From: Bacteroidota bacterium
GTDB taxonomy: Bacteria; Bacteroidota; Ignavibacteria; UBA10030
Direction: 5' to 3'
Assembly (NCBI GenBank): GCA_003519375.1
Contig: DOWV01000085.1
Location: 1 to 26,733, forward strand
DNA length: 26,733 bases
The translations under genes were made by a program, and so were the position numbers. Under the pieces are notes generated by a model, which was given only the letters and a program-made list of their open reading frames with translations, did no database searches and was not told where the DNA came from. Shown in pieces: positions 1 to 6,790 of the stretch. Positions within the stretch are counted from its first letter, which is position 1. The number at the start of each line of letters is the position of its first letter.

Positions 1-422
1 GCCGCCCGGACTTTTTTCCCGGTGAGCGATTCAAAGCGTTTCACAATCATTTTCTGCTGATCCTGATCCATTCCGACGGCAGACCGCACGTCGAGCGTCA
101 CAAGTCCCTGCCGGTCATCACGGAGTTTGAAGAACTCTTCTGCGATATCGCCCACAAGTTCCTCGCGCCCCTTTTCAACAAGAAGGTTGAGAAAATTGAA
201 GGTAAAGCCGGAGAGCTTCGTCTTGAACAGCTCCGACAAGACAGCGCGCTTCCGGTCCCTCGAAATAATGGGGCTCTTGAGGAACGCCACGAACTCGCGC
301 GAGCTCTTGATCGCATCCTGAATCACTGCAAGGTCAGCCGCAAAGCGCTCACCCAGTTTTTGTTCTTCCGCAAGTCCGTACGAGGCCTCGGCATAGCGCC
401 GCGCGACTTTATAAACACTCAT
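1..422 (-). CDS. atpH: F1Fo ATP synthase delta subunit (partial, C-terminus beyond window)
   Basis: This reads from an ATG at 422 off the left edge, giving the first 140 residues of a protein that is usually about 180 long. It begins MSVYKVARRYAEASYGLAEE and continues with the helical N-terminal OSCP/delta fold. The segment FNFLNLLVEKGREELVGDI is the typical central delta motif. The delta subunit sits on top of F1 and ties it to the peripheral stalk formed by the b subunits. It lies 100 bp downstream of atpF on the same strand, in the usual B-E-F-H order, so atpA and atpG should follow outside the window. The 100-bp gap to atpF is longer than the other gaps in the operon, and I see no gene in it. 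Confidence 0.93.
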   Translation of the reverse strand, partial: MSVYKVARRYAEASYGLAEEQKLGERFAADLAVIQDAIKSSREFVAFLKSPIISRDRKRAVLSELFKTKLSGFTFNFLNLLVEKGREELVGDIAEEFFKLRDDRQGLVTLDVRSAVGMDQDQQKMIVKRFESLTGKKVRA

Positions 423-522
423 AGATCACATCCGATGGCTGGGCAACGAATCGTTCCGGAGTCGAGGGCAGGGATTCCTGCAATCTCAAGGACATCCGAA
501 TCGTTTGCTGCTTCCGGTGATA

Positions 523-1008
523 TTAGGAGTTCGGGAGCTGGTTGAGAAAGTTGTCGACGATCTTCTTGTGTTTCGGGGCATCCAGCGTTTCATCAAGGAT
601 CTTGCCCGCTGCCTGGACTGCAAGGTCGGCGACTTCCGATCGCAGCTGTTGACGCGCTGCGTCAACATCGCGCTGAATCTCCATTTTCGCCTGCTGAATT
701 TCCCGTTGGGCCTGGGAATGTGCTTTTGCCACAACCTCCTCTTTCAGTTTCTCGGCAAACGCCTTTCCTTCCCGAAGGATCTTCTGGTATTCCTCTTCAG
801 CCCTCGCCAGGTTCGCTGCATTCTGTTTTAGCAGCTCTGCCGCTTCCGCCCGCGCCTGCTCTGCCTGGTTGAGCGCCTGGCGGATGTTGTCCTCGCGATC
901 CTGCAGCGACTTCAACAGCGGTTTCCATGCGTACTTCGACAGGACGAGAAGAAGCACGACGAAGGTGACCACCGTCCAAACCATCAACCCCGGGTTGATA
1001 TCAAACAT
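523..1008 (-). CDS. atpF: F1Fo ATP synthase b subunit
   Basis: This is a 161-residue peripheral-stalk subunit beginning MFDINPGLMVWTVVTFVVLL. It has a single N-terminal membrane span (about residues 8-28) followed by a long charged helix rich in Ala, Glu, Lys and Gln that dimerises as a coiled coil. Length and layout match the family. The frame is open upstream to 1038, but that start would overlap atpE. The ATG at 1008 has a GAGG sequence about 10 bases upstream, lies 16 bases after the atpE stop and matches the usual MF-(D/E)-hydrophobic N-terminus. The protein links the a subunit to delta and the F1 head and holds the stator still during rotation. Confidence 0.94.
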   Translation of the reverse strand: MFDINPGLMVWTVVTFVVLLLVLSKYAWKPLLKSLQDREDNIRQALNQAEQARAEAAELLKQNAANLARAEEEYQKILREGKAFAEKLKEEVVAKAHSQAQREIQQAKMEIQRDVDAARQQLRSEVADLAVQAAGKILDETLDAPKHKKIVDNFLNQLPNS

Positions 1009-1024
1009 TGGTTGAGGTCCTCGA

Positions 1025-1252
1025 TTACTTAGCGGCAAGAATGATACAGATTGCCAGACCGAAGAACGTCGCGCCTTCGATCAGCGCGGCAGCGATAATC
1101 ATCGCCGTTCGCACCTGACCTGCAACTTCCGGCTGCCGGCCGGTAGCTTCCATGGTGGCCGCTGCGAGTTTTCCGATTCCGAATGCAGCACCAATAACGA
1201 CGAGACCGGCGCCGATTCCAGCAGAAAGATATCCGAGAGCAGTTGGTTCCAT
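1025..1252 (-). CDS. atpE: F1Fo ATP synthase c subunit (rotor ring proteolipid)
   Basis: This is a 75-residue hairpin of two membrane helices joined by the polar loop with the conserved RQPE motif (residues 39-42). The ion-carrying carboxylate is Glu59 in ALIEGATFFGLAI. In Na+-type rings the glutamate is followed by Ser/Thr, with a Gln in helix 1. Here Gly60-Ala61 follow the glutamate, and Ile appears to occupy the helix-1 Gln position, so the ring is predicted to carry H+. Many copies form the rotor ring in the inner membrane. It sits between atpB and atpF, as is normal. Confidence 0.96.
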   Translation of the reverse strand: MEPTALGYLSAGIGAGLVVIGAAFGIGKLAAATMEATGRQPEVAGQVRTAMIIAAALIEGATFFGLAICIILAAK

Positions 1253-1306
1253 TGTATGTAGTCCTCCTGTTAAGTATTCCGTACAGATGGTTCTGGTTAT
1301 TTCAAA

Positions 1307-2242
1307 TCAATCATGCGAGTGTGCGGCATGTTCCTCTGAGTGTTCCGTTTGCATACCAAAACCCATGAAGAGAGACGTCAACATGATGAAGATGTAGGCT
1401 TGCAGAAACGCCACAAACAATTCAAGGATCATCACGCCGACGCTAAAGACCACCGGCAATGGTGCAATCACGGCAGAGCGGAACAAGAGAATGATGCCGA
1501 CGAGAGCAAGAAGCACAATGTGTCCGCCATTCATATTGGCAAAAAGACGCATACAGAGAGCGAACGGCTTCGTGAACAAGCCGAGGACCTCAACAGGAAT
1601 CATGATCGGCCATAACGACCAGTGGACTCCGCCCGTCAGGTGCGCGAGATAGTGCTTCACACCCTGCGCCCGGATGGCCGCCACCTGGATCATGATAAAG
1701 GCGATGAACGCCAGCGCCGCCGTGACGGAGATGTTCGACGTTGACGTCGCCCCATACGGGATGAGGCCCATCAAGTTCATCGCGAGAATAAAAAAGAATG
1801 TCGTAAGGAGATACGGAAGGTACCTCAATCCGCCCGGTCCCATATTCGGAAGCGCGATCTCATCCCGGACGAAAAGTACGAATATCTCGAGGAGGTTACC
1901 GATGCCTTGCGGGACCGGGTTTTTCCGGTTCTTCCGGGCAGCATAGATTGCGAGAACGGCGATCAAGAGCGCTGCAACGAGGAGGAAGAACACATGCTTT
2001 GTCGGCGAGAGATCGAGCGAAAGACTTCCGATCTGAATCGGCTGGAACTGCGGGAGCTCGAAGTGTCCTCCGGGAAACTCGATCTCACGGGAATTCTTCA
2101 TGTGGTCCAACAGGCGGCCAAATTCGAACTTCTCGCCATGTTGGACCGCTCCATGCAATGCGGGCGAAGCAGCCGCAAGCACTGTGTCGCTCGCCGCTGT
2201 GGCAACGTGATGCGTCGTGTCTGCCGGAGTGATTTCTATCAT
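1307..2242 (-). CDS. atpB: F1Fo ATP synthase a subunit
   Basis: This is a 311-residue membrane protein that provides the two proton half-channels next to the c ring. The essential arginine is Arg232 in LCMRLFANMNGGH, and Gln281 in VAFLQAYIF matches the conserved last-helix position. There are about five to six membrane helices between residues 84 and 295. The N-terminal region of about 80 residues is long and hydrophilic, containing a possible hydrophobic stretch at about 13-27. Such extensions are common in the Bacteroidota/Chlorobiota a subunits. The C-terminus is His/Glu-rich (EHSEEHAAHSHD). It starts 9 bases after the AtpI-like stop and is followed by atpE 54 bases later. Confidence 0.96.
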   Translation of the reverse strand: MIEITPADTTHHVATAASDTVLAAASPALHGAVQHGEKFEFGRLLDHMKNSREIEFPGGHFELPQFQPIQIGSLSLDLSPTKHVFFLLVAALLIAVLAIYAARKNRKNPVPQGIGNLLEIFVLFVRDEIALPNMGPGGLRYLPYLLTTFFFILAMNLMGLIPYGATSTSNISVTAALAFIAFIMIQVAAIRAQGVKHYLAHLTGGVHWSLWPIMIPVEVLGLFTKPFALCMRLFANMNGGHIVLLALVGIILLFRSAVIAPLPVVFSVGVMILELFVAFLQAYIFIMLTSLFMGFGMQTEHSEEHAAHSHD

Positions 2243-2251
2243 CAGATTCTG

Positions 2252-2635
2252 CTACCGCCTTAACGCTACTTTCTTCTGAAGAAGATAAATTTCAAGGATG
2301 AGATTAAGCACGTAATACGCCAGGAACGAGAGCATGAGCGACATCGTATGGAACTGGTAGACCCGGATCAAAACAAACACGACGCCGACCAGAACGATCA
2401 TCCTGACGAGGGTGCCACCCAGAATGATCTTGAGAAATGTCGTGTTCGACTTGTCGAATCCGAACTCGATGAGAGCATAGCCGACAAGAAGGTGAAACAA
2501 GCTCGCCGCCCCGCTGGCAACGACACTACGCACAACCGCGGGCTCACTCAACAAGGCCAGCGGGATAATAACCAGCCCGATAGCCCCAAGAGCGCAATAC
2601 AGAACCAGCCGCAGAAACACCCAGTCGATTTTCAA
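2252..2635 (-). CDS. ATP synthase protein I-like small membrane protein
   Basis: This 127-residue protein has four predicted membrane spans (about 9-31, 36-58, 68-90, 97-119) and a basic C-terminus (KKVALRR). Size, topology and position between AtpZ and atpB match the poorly conserved AtpI group. In other bacteria AtpI helps assemble the c ring or acts with AtpZ in ion supply. No catalytic motif can be seen. Similarity is weak outside the topology, so the assignment rests mainly on operon position. It starts 19 bases after the AtpZ stop. Confidence 0.7.
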   Translation of the reverse strand: MKIDWVFLRLVLYCALGAIGLVIIPLALLSEPAVVRSVVASGAASLFHLLVGYALIEFGFDKSNTTFLKIILGGTLVRMIVLVGVVFVLIRVYQFHTMSLMLSFLAYYVLNLILEIYLLQKKVALRR

Positions 2636-2654
2636 TTGGCCCCTGCCAGACGGA

Positions 2655-2921
2655 TCAGTTCTTCTTGCTCAGCTCGGATATCGATTTGAGGAACTTGATC
2701 ATGCCGCCGATAAATCCCACCAGCACGCCGATCAACATGAAGAGCGGTGCCGTCCCCTGGCGTGTATCGAGCCACCATCCGATCAGAAAGAACAGGATGA
2801 CCGCCGCCGCCAGTTGAATCCCGAGCGTCAGGTATGGTGCCACTTCCCTCAGGGCGTTTGCGACACCGGGGAGCGGTTTCTCCCCACGCCCGGAGTCATC
2901 CGACTTCGGTTCCGGCGACAT
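2655..2921 (-). CDS. atpZ: AtpZ-family small membrane protein of the ATP synthase operon
   Basis: This is an 88-residue protein with a short hydrophilic N-terminus (about residues 1-25) and two membrane helices (about 30-50 and 58-77). The sequence LTLGIQLAAAVILFFLIGWW followed by LDTRQGTAPLFMLIG is the hallmark of the AtpZ/AtpI family (F0F1-ATPase subunit, putative Ca2+/Mg2+ transporter). The Gly-x-x-x-Asp segment after helix 1 and the GxxxG-type helix 2 are typical. It lies 29 bases after the bactofilin gene. AtpZ with AtpI is thought to support magnesium entry or Fo assembly; which of these applies here cannot be told from sequence. Confidence 0.85.
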   Translation of the reverse strand: MSPEPKSDDSGRGEKPLPGVANALREVAPYLTLGIQLAAAVILFFLIGWWLDTRQGTAPLFMLIGVLVGFIGGMIKFLKSISELSKKN

Positions 2922-2950
2922 TGAGTGTTCTCTTCGCTGGGGTACGGAGG

Positions 2951-3310
2951 TTAGTGACGCGCCTCGTAAATCTGCGCTTTTTCGGTCATCACAACTTTAC
3001 CATCGAACAAGCAGCCCTCATCGATGACAAGCCTGGACGCCCGGACATCTCCCTTGATTACGGCTTTTCCCTCAAACACAATCTTCTCTGTCGCGATGAT
3101 GGAGCCCCTTACTTTGCCGCCGATCGTCACATTCTTGGCCGAAACGTTACCATCGACCTCGCCCGTGATTCCGACTGCGAGACTCTCGCTTGCCGTAATT
3201 TCGCCCGTGACCTTTCCGTCGATTCGAACATTGCCCTGACTGCGGATTTTTCCTTCGACGACCGTTCCCGGACCAATCAGGTTGAGTTCTTTGACCGGAT
3301 CAGATTTCAG
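2951..3310 (-). CDS. Bactofilin (polymer-forming cytoskeletal protein)
   Basis: This protein of about 119 residues is made of short beta-helix repeats: IGPGTVVEGKI, GNVRIDGKVTGEI, GEVDGNVSAKNVTIGGKVRG, GKAVIKGDVRASRLVIDEG. This is the right-handed beta-helix of bactofilins, which polymerise without nucleotide and scaffold wall enzymes at the membrane. The start is uncertain. The only in-frame ATG (3382) lies 58 bases inside the upstream peptidase gene. A CTG at 3308-3310 sits 8 bases after a perfect AAGGAG (3319-3324) and would give the usual short polar N-terminus before the first repeat. I therefore place the start at this CTG, as inference. The pairing with an M23 peptidase directly upstream is the known bactofilin-endopeptidase arrangement. 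Confidence 0.88.
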   Translation of the reverse strand: MKSDPVKELNLIGPGTVVEGKIRSQGNVRIDGKVTGEITASESLAVGITGEVDGNVSAKNVTIGGKVRGSIIATEKIVFEGKAVIKGDVRASRLVIDEGCLFDGKVVMTEKAQIYEARH

Positions 3311-3324
3311 AGCCAGAGCTCCTT

Positions 3325-4212
3325 CTAGAAATTGAGATTGAGGATAACACCCGCCGGGTCGATGGGCACGCCATCTTTCCACACTTCGAAGTGGACGTGA
3401 GGGCCTGAACTTGTCTCACCCGAGGAACCCAACAGCGCGATCGGTTCCCCCCGCTTCACCGCCGCATTCGAGGGCACCAGCAGGGACTGATTATGCTTAT
3501 AGAACGTCAAGAAACCGCCGGGATGGGAGAGAATGATCTCGTTACCATCGTTGCTCGTCCATCCCGCAAAGACCACAAATCCATCGGCAGAAGCCCGGAC
3601 GAGTGATCCGGTACTGCCGGCAATGTCCAATCCATAGTGACGCTGCGATGAGTCAAATCCTCTTGTCAGATAGCCCTCCGCCGGCATCACAGCGGGAAAG
3701 ACAACCTGTCGATTCTCTTGCATCATTGCTGCGATCGCCGCCGACGGTAAAGTTCCCCGAAGCGGTTCAGCTCGCGTTATGTCCGGAGAAGTCCTCTCTC
3801 TGCTGTCGGCTTGTTTTCCGTCCGGCTTCTCATTCCTCGGGCTGCCCACAACGGCAACACCAGAGTCGGTTGCCACTACTTTTTCGCCCAGCGCCGTACG
3901 GAGCTTCACGTTATACTCACGAAGCTCGAGAAGCTGCTCCATCAAAACCGTCATTCGCTGATTCAGCGAAACAAGATCTTTGCTGTACCTGTTGACGAGC
4001 GTTGGATTCTCGAGCGGAATGAGAACCCCTACCGGCGTGTAGACGAGGAGCGCAAGGACCGCGGCAACAATGACGACAACCGATCCACCAAACGTGAGGT
4101 AGATTTGCCACGGCGCGAACCGTACTGATTTTGACAGACCGGCATCATCGCGTGGCACGAGTACCAAATCGTACCCCGCCTTTTTTGATTTATGATGCTC
4201 AGCTCCCGACAT
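3325..4212 (-). CDS. Membrane-anchored M23 family metalloendopeptidase
   Basis: This is a 295-residue peptidoglycan endopeptidase. It has a short cytoplasmic N-terminus, a membrane helix at about 36-62 and a coiled-coil-like stretch at 72-112. After a linker comes a C-terminal LytM domain (about 172-292) with zinc ligands His192 and Asp196 (HYGLD) and the catalytic/ligand pair His272-x-His274 (HVHFE). It should cut peptide cross-links in the periplasm. The open frame extends to 4332, but the ATG at 4212 (MSGAEHHKSKKAGYDLVLVP) is preferred. The sequence upstream of 4212 is promoter and leader DNA, and the N-terminus then looks like other family members. Its last codons overlap the neighbourhood of the bactofilin start, so the two are probably translated together. 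It is the first gene after the promoter at 4353-4381. Confidence 0.9.
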   Translation of the reverse strand: MSGAEHHKSKKAGYDLVLVPRDDAGLSKSVRFAPWQIYLTFGGSVVVIVAAVLALLVYTPVGVLIPLENPTLVNRYSKDLVSLNQRMTVLMEQLLELREYNVKLRTALGEKVVATDSGVAVVGSPRNEKPDGKQADSRERTSPDITRAEPLRGTLPSAAIAAMMQENRQVVFPAVMPAEGYLTRGFDSSQRHYGLDIAGSTGSLVRASADGFVVFAGWTSNDGNEIILSHPGGFLTFYKHNQSLLVPSNAAVKRGEPIALLGSSGETSSGPHVHFEVWKDGVPIDPAGVILNLNF

Positions 4213-4352
4213 CTGTTCGCTGCACTCCACGTGAGTTAGGCCTGTCCCGTCAGGAACACACACCCCGAGGTACCGATGCCGGGGAAATCCCGAACCCTGG
4301 AATGGGGCTGAAAACGGGATAAATCGGGGCAAAATTACAAAATTGGACTGAC

Positions 4353-4381
4353 AATTTACGCAAATCGACCAGAAAAGTCAA
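4353..4381 (-). promoter_or_regulatory. Sigma-70-like promoter of the M23-bactofilin-ATP synthase operon
   Basis: Reading the minus strand, TTGACT (4376-4381) is followed after exactly 17 bases by TAAATT (4353-4358). Transcription would begin near 4346, leaving a leader of about 134 bases before the M23 ATG at 4212. No other convincing site lies between the glycosyltransferase stop (4461) and 4212. The whole gap 4213-4460 holds no gene that I can support. Confidence 0.6.
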
Positions 4382-4460
4382 AGCAATAATGTCTTTTGAG
4401 CGACGTGCACAAGCCTGAGCGGGCAAAGCGGAAGAGAAGAGCCGTTTGAGACAGGAGGGT

Positions 4461-5573
4461 TTACAGCCGGGCCGATTTTTCTTCAATGAATCTATTGATG
4501 TTTTCTTTGAATACAGATCGGTCAAACTTCTCAGCGTGCCGTCGGATTTGGTGAGGATCAAATCGACGCTTCGAGAGTTTCCTCACTGCTTCTTTCAACG
4601 CTGCGACGGTCTGCTGCCCGAAGAAAATCCCTGTAGGATAATCTGAATCCTCGACCACCGTCTCCAATGCACCCCCGGCTCCGAACGCGAGGACCGGCTT
4701 GCCGCTTGCCATGGCCTCCAGTGGAACTATGCCAAAGTCCTCGATACCAGGAAAGATCAGCGCCCGGCAACCGGCATACAATCGGGACAATTCGTCATCC
4801 GATTTCCAGCCGAGGAACTCCGTCTCCCGGCCGGCAAGAGCCTTCAGCTTCTGCGTTTCGGGGCCAGTTCCCACGATCACCAGCCGTTCCCCGAGTTCCC
4901 TGGCTGCGAGAATCGCAAGATCAACTCGCTTGTAGGGCACGAGAGCGCTCACGACGAGATAGTATCCGTCGTCTTTTTCAGAGACCGTAAACTGAGTTGT
5001 GCTCACAGGCGGATAAATGACTTCGGCCGGCCTGCGATAGTATTGGCGTATTCGCCCTGCCACATTGCGCGAGTTAGCGACGAAATGGTGGACTCGATCG
5101 CTTGAGCGTACATCCCACATTCGCAATCTCGGAGCAATCACAGACATCGCAGCCCGTGTGAGGAGGCCCGCTTTCCCGGGACCGAAGTACTCGTCGTACA
5201 GTTCCCAAACATACCGCATGGGCGTATGGCAATAGCAGAGGTGAAGCGCCCCGGGAGCAGGTCTGGCTCCCTTGGCAACTGCGTGGCTGGTCGAAAGGAT
5301 CAGATCGTACGAGGAGAAATCGAGCGATTCGATAGCGGCCGGAAACAACGGGAGGTAGTTGCGATATCGTTTCGACTTCATCGGAAGCCGATCGACAAAT
5401 GATGTGAGTATGCGATGACGCTCGATGGTCGGACTCACCGAGCCCTTATTGTGGAGGAGCGTGAGCAGTGTCGCATTCGGAAAAAGCTCACACAAAACCT
5501 CAAGCACTTTTTCCCCGCCCCTCATGCCGGTAAGCCAATCATGCACAAGCGCAATGTTGAGATTCGATCGCAT
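4461..5573 (-). CDS. Glycosyltransferase family 4 (mannosyltransferase WbaZ-like)
   Basis: This is a 370-residue GT-B fold retaining glycosyltransferase. The N-terminal acceptor domain opens with the typical LVHDWLTGMRGGEKVLE segment (residues 9-25). CYCHTPMRYVWELYDEYF follows at about 113-130. The C-terminal nucleotide-sugar domain contains VVSALVPYKRVDLAI and the E-x7-E pair Glu278/Glu286 in EDFGIVPLE. Family members add hexoses, often mannose from GDP-mannose, to lipid-linked polysaccharide at the cytoplasmic face of the membrane. The actual sugar cannot be read from sequence. The ATG at 5573 has GGAG five bases upstream. It stands alone: the genes on both sides are on other transcripts, so it looks like an isolated polysaccharide gene. 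Confidence 0.88.
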   Translation of the reverse strand: MRSNLNIALVHDWLTGMRGGEKVLEVLCELFPNATLLTLLHNKGSVSPTIERHRILTSFVDRLPMKSKRYRNYLPLFPAAIESLDFSSYDLILSTSHAVAKGARPAPGALHLCYCHTPMRYVWELYDEYFGPGKAGLLTRAAMSVIAPRLRMWDVRSSDRVHHFVANSRNVAGRIRQYYRRPAEVIYPPVSTTQFTVSEKDDGYYLVVSALVPYKRVDLAILAARELGERLVIVGTGPETQKLKALAGRETEFLGWKSDDELSRLYAGCRALIFPGIEDFGIVPLEAMASGKPVLAFGAGGALETVVEDSDYPTGIFFGQQTVAALKEAVRKLSKRRFDPHQIRRHAEKFDRSVFKENINRFIEEKSARL

Positions 5574-5649
5574 CCTTACTCCGATGTTTCCGATACACGC
5601 ACTGCCGAAAGTACTATGATTTCGGCTGACATCAAAATAATGGGTCGCC

Positions 5650-5678
5650 TTGCATCAGAGTCACCCCCTTTATATATT
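5650..5678 (+). promoter_or_regulatory. Candidate sigma-70-like promoter of the alpha/beta hydrolase
   Basis: TTGCAT (5650-5655), a 17-base spacer and TATATT (5673-5678) precede the hydrolase. Initiation near 5685 would place transcription upstream of the ATG at 5727 but downstream of the ATGs at 5616 and 5640. This is the main reason for choosing the later start. Confidence 0.45.
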
Positions 5679-5726
5679 GACGTCGAATCCAGCAGGCTTT
5701 CCCGGAGAGCATGGGGCCGTCGGCGC

Positions 5727-6641
5727 ATGTCCATTCTACTGGCGCTTCTTCTCGTTGCGTTGCTTTTTCTCATTTCTGCAGCCGCGACCGTTTTCGTTTT
5801 TGGACCGCTCCTCATTCTTCAGCCTCATTTACGAACCCGCGAATGGTACAGCACCTTCACGCAACTCCTTGAGCCGCGGGATGCAGGTCTGACGCAGGAG
5901 AATCTGGTTCTTCTCACGCGCGAGGGATTCAAGCTCCAGTGCTGGCTCGTACCCCACAAGGGAAACACGCAAGGGACGATCGTTTTCCTGCACGGCGTCG
6001 GCGACTGCAAGATCGCAGGGGTTCCGTATGCAAAGCTGTTCCATGAGAAAGGATTCAATGTTTTCCTTTACGATTCGCGCCGGCATGGCGCGAGCGAAGG
6101 GCACTACTGCACGTACGGCTTCTACGAGAAGCACGATCTCTCCTTGATTCTCGATTATTTGGATCACCGGTCTGATCTCCGCGTTGGAAAAATCGGCGTC
6201 TTCGGAACATCGATGGGAGCGGCGGTCGCGTTGCAAGCAGCAGCGATCGATCACCGGATCGAGGCGATCGTGGCGGAGGCCAGCTTCACTGATCTCCGGA
6301 CAGTCGTGGTCGACTACCAGAAACGGATTATGAAGCTCCCGTGGCATTTTTTGCGGAACCTGGCGATGAGCCGGTCGCAGAAACTTGCCGGATTCAAAGC
6401 GCGCTATGTTTCTCCGATTCATGCGGTGCATCACGTTCGCAAGCCGATTCTTTTCATTCACGGCACCGATGACACGCGCATTCGAACCGAGTATTCAAAG
6501 GTATTGTACGAGAACGCCAACCAGCCGAAAGATCTCCTGCTCGTGCATCGGGGAGATCATACTGATCTGTTGAACGTCGGCGGGGGCGAGTATGAAGAGA
6601 GAATTGTGACATTCTTCAGGAAGCACCTCGGAGGGAATTGA
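5727..6641 (+). CDS. Membrane-anchored alpha/beta hydrolase
   Basis: This is a 304-residue serine hydrolase with an N-terminal membrane helix (about residues 2-32) followed by an alpha/beta hydrolase fold. HG at the oxyanion loop is in VFLHGVGD (about 87-93). The nucleophile elbow GTSMG gives Ser162. The acid is probably Asp248 in IHGTDDTR and the base His278 in HRGDHTDLL. The class resembles the BAAT/FrsA-like and prolyl-oligopeptidase-type hydrolases. The substrate is unknown, perhaps an ester or peptide near the membrane. The frame is open back to 5415, but that would run antisense into the glycosyltransferase. In-frame ATGs at 5616 and 5640 lie before the candidate promoter, so 5727 is preferred although its ribosome site is weak. 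Confidence 0.8.
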   Translation: MSILLALLLVALLFLISAAATVFVFGPLLILQPHLRTREWYSTFTQLLEPRDAGLTQENLVLLTREGFKLQCWLVPHKGNTQGTIVFLHGVGDCKIAGVPYAKLFHEKGFNVFLYDSRRHGASEGHYCTYGFYEKHDLSLILDYLDHRSDLRVGKIGVFGTSMGAAVALQAAAIDHRIEAIVAEASFTDLRTVVVDYQKRIMKLPWHFLRNLAMSRSQKLAGFKARYVSPIHAVHHVRKPILFIHGTDDTRIRTEYSKVLYENANQPKDLLLVHRGDHTDLLNVGGGEYEERIVTFFRKHLGGN

Positions 6642-6790
6642 TTGCGGATGGTTCGACTCTCCCTTCGATCGGAACTGATCGACGGGATCGTTCACCACAA
6701 GTTGTCGATTTGCGATCGATTGTTTGAGAATGAGGCCGTGAGAAGTTATTCAGAAGCGATACCACCTACCACCAACATTCAGGACTGAGC

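Noticed and set aside
5415..5726. Extended N-terminus for the alpha/beta hydrolase
   Set aside because: It would run antisense into the glycosyltransferase and through the candidate promoter; the added residues look non-natural.
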